64,000 nt of DNA from Flavobacterium sp. CFS9. GTDB taxonomy: Bacteria; Bacteroidota; Bacteroidia; Flavobacteriales; Flavobacteriaceae. Both the position numbers and the translations under genes were made by a program. Positions within the stretch are counted from its first letter, which is position 1; each line of letters begins with the position of its first letter. Under the pieces are notes generated by a model. That model was not told the origin of the DNA. It worked only from the letters and a program-made list of their open reading frames with translations, and did no database searches. The DNA is taken from the NCBI RefSeq assembly GCF_041154745.1, contig NZ_AP031573.1, positions 4,092,001 to 4,156,000 on the forward strand, written 5' to 3'. This document shows positions 59,289-64,000 of the stretch, piece by piece.

Positions 59289-62200
59289 TTAAAAAGTTAG
59301 GTTACATCCTAAAGATATTGATCTTGGGATTGGTTGTGCATAGATATTTCCGAACGTTTCAGGGTCAAAGTAACCTTTATAATCAGAGCTGATTACGAAT
59401 AAGTTTCTTCCTTCGATACTAAATCTAATGCTGTCCATAAACAACGTTTTTGTGGCTGTTTTAGGCAATGAATACCCTAAACGAACGCTGCTTAAACGCA
59501 TATAGCTCATTTCATGAACCCAGGTATCTAAATAGTTGTAAACATTAAGTGGCGCTCCTGCTGGAGAAAACCATTGGTAAGCCATCCATGAATCTCCTGT
59601 TCCTGAAGTTGGACTAGTAATTCCGGGGATATTGGAACCAGTATTAGTAGGTGACCATGCATTAAGTACATCCGTAGTGTAGTTTTGACCACGATCTAAT
59701 TGTGTACCATTAAAATTTGGTTTTTCAACAACAGTTTGTTTAAGATTGAAAGTGGTAGCAATAGTAAGATCAAAATTATGAACTTTAAAAGTGTTGATAA
59801 AACCTCCGGTAAATTTAGGATCTGCATCTCCAACATAAGTAAACAAATCTCTTGTTTCTTCATTCGTAAGTTTTGATTGCGAGAAAACTCCCGGGAAAAA
59901 ATCTGCATAAGGATCAAAAAGACCAAAAAGAGTTTGCGTGTTTACCGTTTCTCCTTTTTTATTTACAAATAAAGGGAAACCACTTTCATCAATTCCGTTC
60001 GTTTTTAATGCAAATACGGCATTAACAGGTAATCCTTGTCTTGAAGGTAAATAGCTGTTAGATCTTGTCTGAATACGATCAACAGTACTCTTATTATGAG
60101 CAAAATTAATAGTCGTGTTCCATTTAAAGTTTGGACGATTGATGTTTGAAGTTGACAAAGCAATCTCAAAACCTCTATTGGTTACCTGTGCCCAGTTAGC
60201 ATTTGTATATTCAAAACCGTTTTCAACAGGAAGTGATTGTAAACCAATTAAATCAGTACTTTTTCTTCCGTAAACATCAGTTACAATGTTGATACGGTTG
60301 TTGAATAATCCCAGATCCATTCCAAAGTTGGTATTGGTCGTTTTTTCCCATCTTAATTTATCATTTGGAGGAGAAGTTACACTAATAATAGGTTCTGATT
60401 GTCCTGGTAAAATAATAGTTGTTTGATTTGTTCCAACTACATACGGAGAAGTATTTTTGTCGATATTTCCTTGTAAACCATAAGATGCACGTAATCTTAA
60501 ATTAGAAACTACGTCATTGTCTTTTAAGAAATCTTCTTCAGATACTGCCCATGAACCTGAAACAGCCCACAATGGTAAGTATTTGTATTTAGGATCTGCA
60601 CCAAATAAATCTGAACCGTCGTAACGAACACTTCCAAAGAACGTATATTTTCTGTCATAAGTATAAGATGCTGTTGCGAAGAATGATGCAAATGCATTTT
60701 CGTTTTCACTCTTTAAATACGTTCTATAGGTTGGATTAGATGCATAACTTTGGGTTGGAAAAATAATTTGAGTTGTGGTCAATGTTTTCGGGTCAAAACC
60801 AAAACCTTTTGTATTAATAGCTGTACTTTTATTTTTTCTTAACTCATTACCCAACATAAATTCTAACTCATGTTTTCCTCCAAGAGTAGTGTTGTAGTTT
60901 AACATCGTTTTCCAGTTGTATTGGAAAAAGTCAGTGTTTGAATTTTGAATAATTCCGCCAACAGGAAGGAAATAAGTATAAGCTCCATTTGCAAATACAC
61001 TTGTTTTTTCTCTTTCTTTTCTTGTAAAGTAAGTGTCTTTACCAGCATATTTTTCAGAAGCATTATTGTCAAACTGTAAACCAATCTGAGTGCTTGCTTT
61101 TAATCCTTTTGTAATCTTATAATCAACGTCAAGTAATGCTTTTATAGATCTTGTTGTCAATTCGTAATTGGTATTTTCTCTTTCTTCTAAGTAATTAAAA
61201 GGAATATATACACTTCCATTTCCATATCCGGTCATGTCTTTATCATAATTATAACTTCCATCAGCGTTTAATGGAGCTAAATATGGATTTGCGTTTCTGG
61301 AGTAATTAGCAGGATTTGTAAAAGTGTCTGTATCTGAAATATAAGATGATTTTTTACTTTGTGTACCAAAAATTCCAACTCCAACATGTAATTTATCCGT
61401 TACATCAAAGTTGTTTTTTAAAGTAAGGTTGTATCGGTCAAAACCAGTTCCGATAGTAGCACCTTCTTCGTTGTAAGCTCCTAAAGAGAAATAGTAATCA
61501 GATTTTTCTCCACCACCGGATAAACTTAATGTATATTGTTTGTTGATGGCACTTCTGTACAATAAATCGCCCCAATTGGTATTGGTGTTTCTTAAAGCGT
61601 TGATTGAGTTTTGTGTTGTTGGACTTAGAGACGAAAAACCTCCCGATCTGTAGACTCCTAATTCATTAGCCTGTTTAAGAATACGGGAAATTTCTCCGTT
61701 ACCGTCTCTGTAAGTCAAATCTTCTCTTGAAGCCAGCGAAAGTTCAAAATCTACTTTTTGAGAAGCATTTAAAAGGTTTAATTTAGAAAAATCAGGTTTT
61801 TGAGTCACAAAAGTATTGACATTCAAATCTACTTTCATGCTTCCTTTTTTTCCTTTTTTAGTCGTTACAACAATAACACCGTTTGCAGCTCTTGCTCCGT
61901 AAATGGCAGTTGCAGCAGCATCTTTCAATATGGTAATATCTTTAATATCCTCAGGATTTAAACCTGCGATAGAAAAATTGCTTAAAACATCAATATTGTC
62001 TTTGTCATAATTTTGAGGAACGTCATTTCCTTCAAGTGGCAAACCATCCAAAACCCATAACGGATCTTGTGCACCATTAAGAGAGGCAGTACCACGAACT
62101 CTGATTTTTGCAATGGTTCCCGGAGCTCCTGTTTGTTGTGTTACCGCAACACCCGCAACCTGACCTACTAACATTTGATCTAAACTCGCAACACCTGCTT

Positions 62201-62633
62201 GTTTGATATCAGCCATATCCACTTTGGCAACAGCAGATGTCAGCTTTCTTTTTTCGATTTTTTGATAACCGGTAACTACGATTTCTTTTAATTCGCTTAC
62301 ATCTGACTTTAAAGAAATATTGTACTGATTTTTATCTGTAATGTCAATGGTATAAGGTAGATAACCCATATAAGTTACCCTCAGAGATTTGACATTATTG
62401 TTTATTTTCAATTCAAATGCACCGTCAAAGTCACTTACGGTTCCCAGACCGGCACTTTGAATTACTCCTTTTTCAGAGGTGTTGTTGGATACGGAACTGT
62501 TTTCGACAGCAATGGTAACTCCCGGTATCGGCAGTCCGTCTTTGGCATCTAGTACCTTTCCTTTAATAGTCCTTTCCTGCGCAAACCCCGAGAGGGCAAG
62601 TAGGAAACTCAGCATGTAAAATAAATTTTTCAT
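59289..62633 (-). CDS. susC: SusC/RagA-family TonB-linked outer-membrane importer
   Basis: A 1114-residue TonB-dependent importer. Signal peptide ending GFAQ, an N-terminal carboxypeptidase-like domain with an inserted Ser/Asn-rich stretch (about 45-60), a plug with LDQMLVGQVAGVAV, IRVRGTASLNGAQDPLWVLDG and LKDAAATAIYGARAANGVIV (standard SusC signatures), and a 22-strand barrel. The RagA-like context, with a metalloprotease gene 25 bp upstream and SusD downstream, suggests peptide or protein fragments as cargo; sugars cannot be excluded. Confidence 0.93.
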   Translation of the reverse strand: MKNLFYMLSFLLALSGFAQERTIKGKVLDAKDGLPIPGVTIAVENSSVSNNTSEKGVIQSAGLGTVSDFDGAFELKINNNVKSLRVTYMGYLPYTIDITDKNQYNISLKSDVSELKEIVVTGYQKIEKRKLTSAVAKVDMADIKQAGVASLDQMLVGQVAGVAVTQQTGAPGTIAKIRVRGTASLNGAQDPLWVLDGLPLEGNDVPQNYDKDNIDVLSNFSIAGLNPEDIKDITILKDAAATAIYGARAANGVIVVTTKKGKKGSMKVDLNVNTFVTQKPDFSKLNLLNASQKVDFELSLASREDLTYRDGNGEISRILKQANELGVYRSGGFSSLSPTTQNSINALRNTNTNWGDLLYRSAINKQYTLSLSGGGEKSDYYFSLGAYNEEGATIGTGFDRYNLTLKNNFDVTDKLHVGVGIFGTQSKKSSYISDTDTFTNPANYSRNANPYLAPLNADGSYNYDKDMTGYGNGSVYIPFNYLEERENTNYELTTRSIKALLDVDYKITKGLKASTQIGLQFDNNASEKYAGKDTYFTRKEREKTSVFANGAYTYFLPVGGIIQNSNTDFFQYNWKTMLNYNTTLGGKHELEFMLGNELRKNKSTAINTKGFGFDPKTLTTTQIIFPTQSYASNPTYRTYLKSENENAFASFFATASYTYDRKYTFFGSVRYDGSDLFGADPKYKYLPLWAVSGSWAVSEEDFLKDNDVVSNLRLRASYGLQGNIDKNTSPYVVGTNQTTIILPGQSEPIISVTSPPNDKLRWEKTTNTNFGMDLGLFNNRINIVTDVYGRKSTDLIGLQSLPVENGFEYTNANWAQVTNRGFEIALSTSNINRPNFKWNTTINFAHNKSTVDRIQTRSNSYLPSRQGLPVNAVFALKTNGIDESGFPLFVNKKGETVNTQTLFGLFDPYADFFPGVFSQSKLTNEETRDLFTYVGDADPKFTGGFINTFKVHNFDLTIATTFNLKQTVVEKPNFNGTQLDRGQNYTTDVLNAWSPTNTGSNIPGITSPTSGTGDSWMAYQWFSPAGAPLNVYNYLDTWVHEMSYMRLSSVRLGYSLPKTATKTLFMDSIRFSIEGRNLFVISSDYKGYFDPETFGNIYAQPIPRSISLGCNLTF

Positions 62634-62658
62634 TGGGTTGTTTTTGGATTATGTTAAT

Positions 62659-64000
62659 TTAAAGTGTGTTAGTTAATGCTTTTTCAATACGCTGGATCAG
62701 ATCGAAATAGTGATTCTTTGTCTCCTGATTTCCAATGTTTCTTTTCGTCTTTAAAAGTTTCAGAATCTGATTCAATTCTCCTTTTTTATCAGAAGTCACT
62801 TCAGAAACTCTCTTTAAGGAAGACTGATTGATGTTGCGTGCCATTTTTGATTGGTCCAGATAATCGCATAAATGAGGCATTCTTAAAGTCTCTTCTAACT
62901 GAATGATTTTCTTGCTGTCTGTTTTCTCAAAAAGTTTATTGGTGGAAACAATCAATACATCTACATAGTTCTTCTGCGTCATACGTTCCATAATCGTAAG
63001 CGATTTGTTTTGAATCGTAGGAGCGAAAATGTTTTGGTGAACGGTTTTGAATAATTGTGTTACGGTATAAACATTTTCTTTCGCTTCATTGCGTTGGAAC
63101 AGCTCATTTTCGGTAATTCTCAACAAACGATCATCACTTAACAGGTTGTATAAAATTCCATATTGTAATTCTCTTGCCAGGGTATAAGGAGTGTACTCAT
63201 AAGGCCCAAGAGGAGAGTCTTTCAACGGATTTGTTTTGTCCAGAATCGGATTGAAAAACAACCATTCCGGAAGTGCAATACTGTTTTTCAATAAATACGA
63301 AACAGCTCTTTTTTGAATGGCAGCCGGAACCGGAATATAACTCGCCTTGTTGTCACCATGTACCGTGGTATTCAAATAAATTCCTCCCACATTGGTTAAC
63401 ACATGGTAGTTGTAAAGATTCCACTGACCAATTGCTCCGATGTAAAGTTTACCCGTTTGATAGTAAGACTCATCTTTGTCGTACGTCCATTCAAGGATTT
63501 TACCCACCACTTTTTTAAGGTTTTTAAGTCCGTATTCGCTGGCTTTCATGGCATCGTCACCTAAATCTTCAGATTGCGAACGCGGGTCAATGGTACTGTC
63601 ACCATCCTGCTGCTCTCCGTAGAAATAAACCGGATCATTCTGATGTTTTGCAATCAGATCGTTAAGTGCAGTGTGTTCTTCTTTTTGATCAGCATACCAT
63701 TTGTAACCCCATTCGATAGCATATTTATCGTATTCACCAATTTTTGGCGTAATCGCTTCAACATGGTCTTCAGGCTGAGCGATATAATTGTAACGGGCAT
63801 AATCCATGATAGATGGAGCAGTTCCGCCCATTTTCGCTGTAAAATCTTTAGACCTTAACGATTCCACCGGATAAGCAAACGAAGCCCCCATATTGTGCTT
63901 TAAACCAAAAGTATGTCCGACTTCATGAGACGATACAAAACGGATCGCTTCTCCCATGTGTTCGTCACTAAATTTGTTTCCTCTGGCTTTCGGATCAATA
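62659..64000 (-). CDS. Zinc-dependent metalloprotease, partial (runs past the window)
   Basis: C-terminal part of a metalloprotease. The frame stays open to base 64000, so the gene starts outside the window; about 447 residues are seen. SSHEVGHTFGLKHNMG is a metzincin-type HExxHxxGxxH site, and SIMDYARYNYIAQPEDH follows with a Met-turn-like segment (MDY). The rest is a helical and beta C-terminal domain. This is the type annotated zinc-dependent metalloprotease (DUF5117-containing) in Bacteroidota. It probably cleaves proteins for import by SusCD downstream. Confidence 0.88.
   Translation of the reverse strand, partial: IDPKARGNKFSDEHMGEAIRFVSSHEVGHTFGLKHNMGASFAYPVESLRSKDFTAKMGGTAPSIMDYARYNYIAQPEDHVEAITPKIGEYDKYAIEWGYKWYADQKEEHTALNDLIAKHQNDPVYFYGEQQDGDSTIDPRSQSEDLGDDAMKASEYGLKNLKKVVGKILEWTYDKDESYYQTGKLYIGAIGQWNLYNYHVLTNVGGIYLNTTVHGDNKASYIPVPAAIQKRAVSYLLKNSIALPEWLFFNPILDKTNPLKDSPLGPYEYTPYTLARELQYGILYNLLSDDRLLRITENELFQRNEAKENVYTVTQLFKTVHQNIFAPTIQNKSLTIMERMTQKNYVDVLIVSTNKLFEKTDSKKIIQLEETLRMPHLCDYLDQSKMARNINQSSLKRVSEVTSDKKGELNQILKLLKTKRNIGNQETKNHYFDLIQRIEKALTNTL

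Noticed and set aside
1..64000. CRISPR arrays, rRNA, tRNA, insertion sequences, toxin-antitoxin or defence genes
   Set aside because: I looked for regularly spaced repeats, transposase motifs and RNA-gene features and found none. The repeats present are dispersed palindromes without spacers.

Overview
The window looks like chromosomal DNA of a flavobacterium (phylum Bacteroidota, probably Flavobacterium or a close relative). Evidence: AT-rich intergenic DNA, TAnnTTTG-type promoters, a SusC/SusD pair, several TonB-dependent receptors with carboxypeptidase-like N-terminal domains, LytTR two-component genes, a DUF6377-type regulator and many dispersed intergenic palindromes. I see no tRNA, rRNA, CRISPR array, insertion sequence, phage or conjugation gene.

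Layout. 0-18 kb is a metabolic patchwork: an EamA transporter, an acyl-CoA oxidase-like flavoprotein, a CHMI-like isomerase, a DUF6377 membrane regulator facing a GH3 beta-glucosidase, an acyltransferase, an ArsR/Old Yellow Enzyme operon with a leaderless-type promoter, a TlpA thioredoxin, and an AraC regulator followed by two cupins and a zinc alcohol dehydrogenase. A gene-poor stretch of about 1.2 kb follows (17.8-19.0 kb).

19-36.5 kb is a metal-handling region. A small His/Cys-rich exported protein heads a CzcA-TolC-CzcB efflux operon plus a P1B-type ATPase. Next come a VOC protein and an arsR-DUF6428-[41-aa membrane peptide]-arsC operon with two matching ArsR-type operator boxes. A leftward operon then encodes an ABC ATPase, a TonB siderophore-type receptor and two DUF3526 permeases, with a second small His/Cys-rich exported protein just upstream.

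36.9-51.3 kb holds a DapB-like reductase with an altered catalytic motif, a succinate dehydrogenase SdhA/SdhB pair with no SdhC, a secreted HExxH protein, a thiolase with a duplicated gene tail, a siderophore receptor, an LLM flavin oxidoreductase, a TSUP/DUF1634 pair, a DoxX protein and a quinone oxidoreductase-like MDR protein. 51.3-57.9 kb has a LytS/LytTR pair divergent from an outer-membrane beta-barrel protein. An alpha/beta hydrolase follows, lying between a second LytTR regulator and a frameshifted copy of that regulator's 3' end. 57.9-64 kb is a SusC/SusD (RagA/RagB-like) importer behind a zinc metalloprotease that runs off the window, suggesting peptide capture.

Functions are inferred from motifs and remembered family features, with no database search. 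The points most worth following up are the 41-aa ars-operon peptide, the TonB/ABC/DUF3526 operon with its CxxCH protein, the two gene-tail duplications (thiolase and LytTR), the SdhAB pair without an anchor, the divergent DapB and the dispersed palindrome families.
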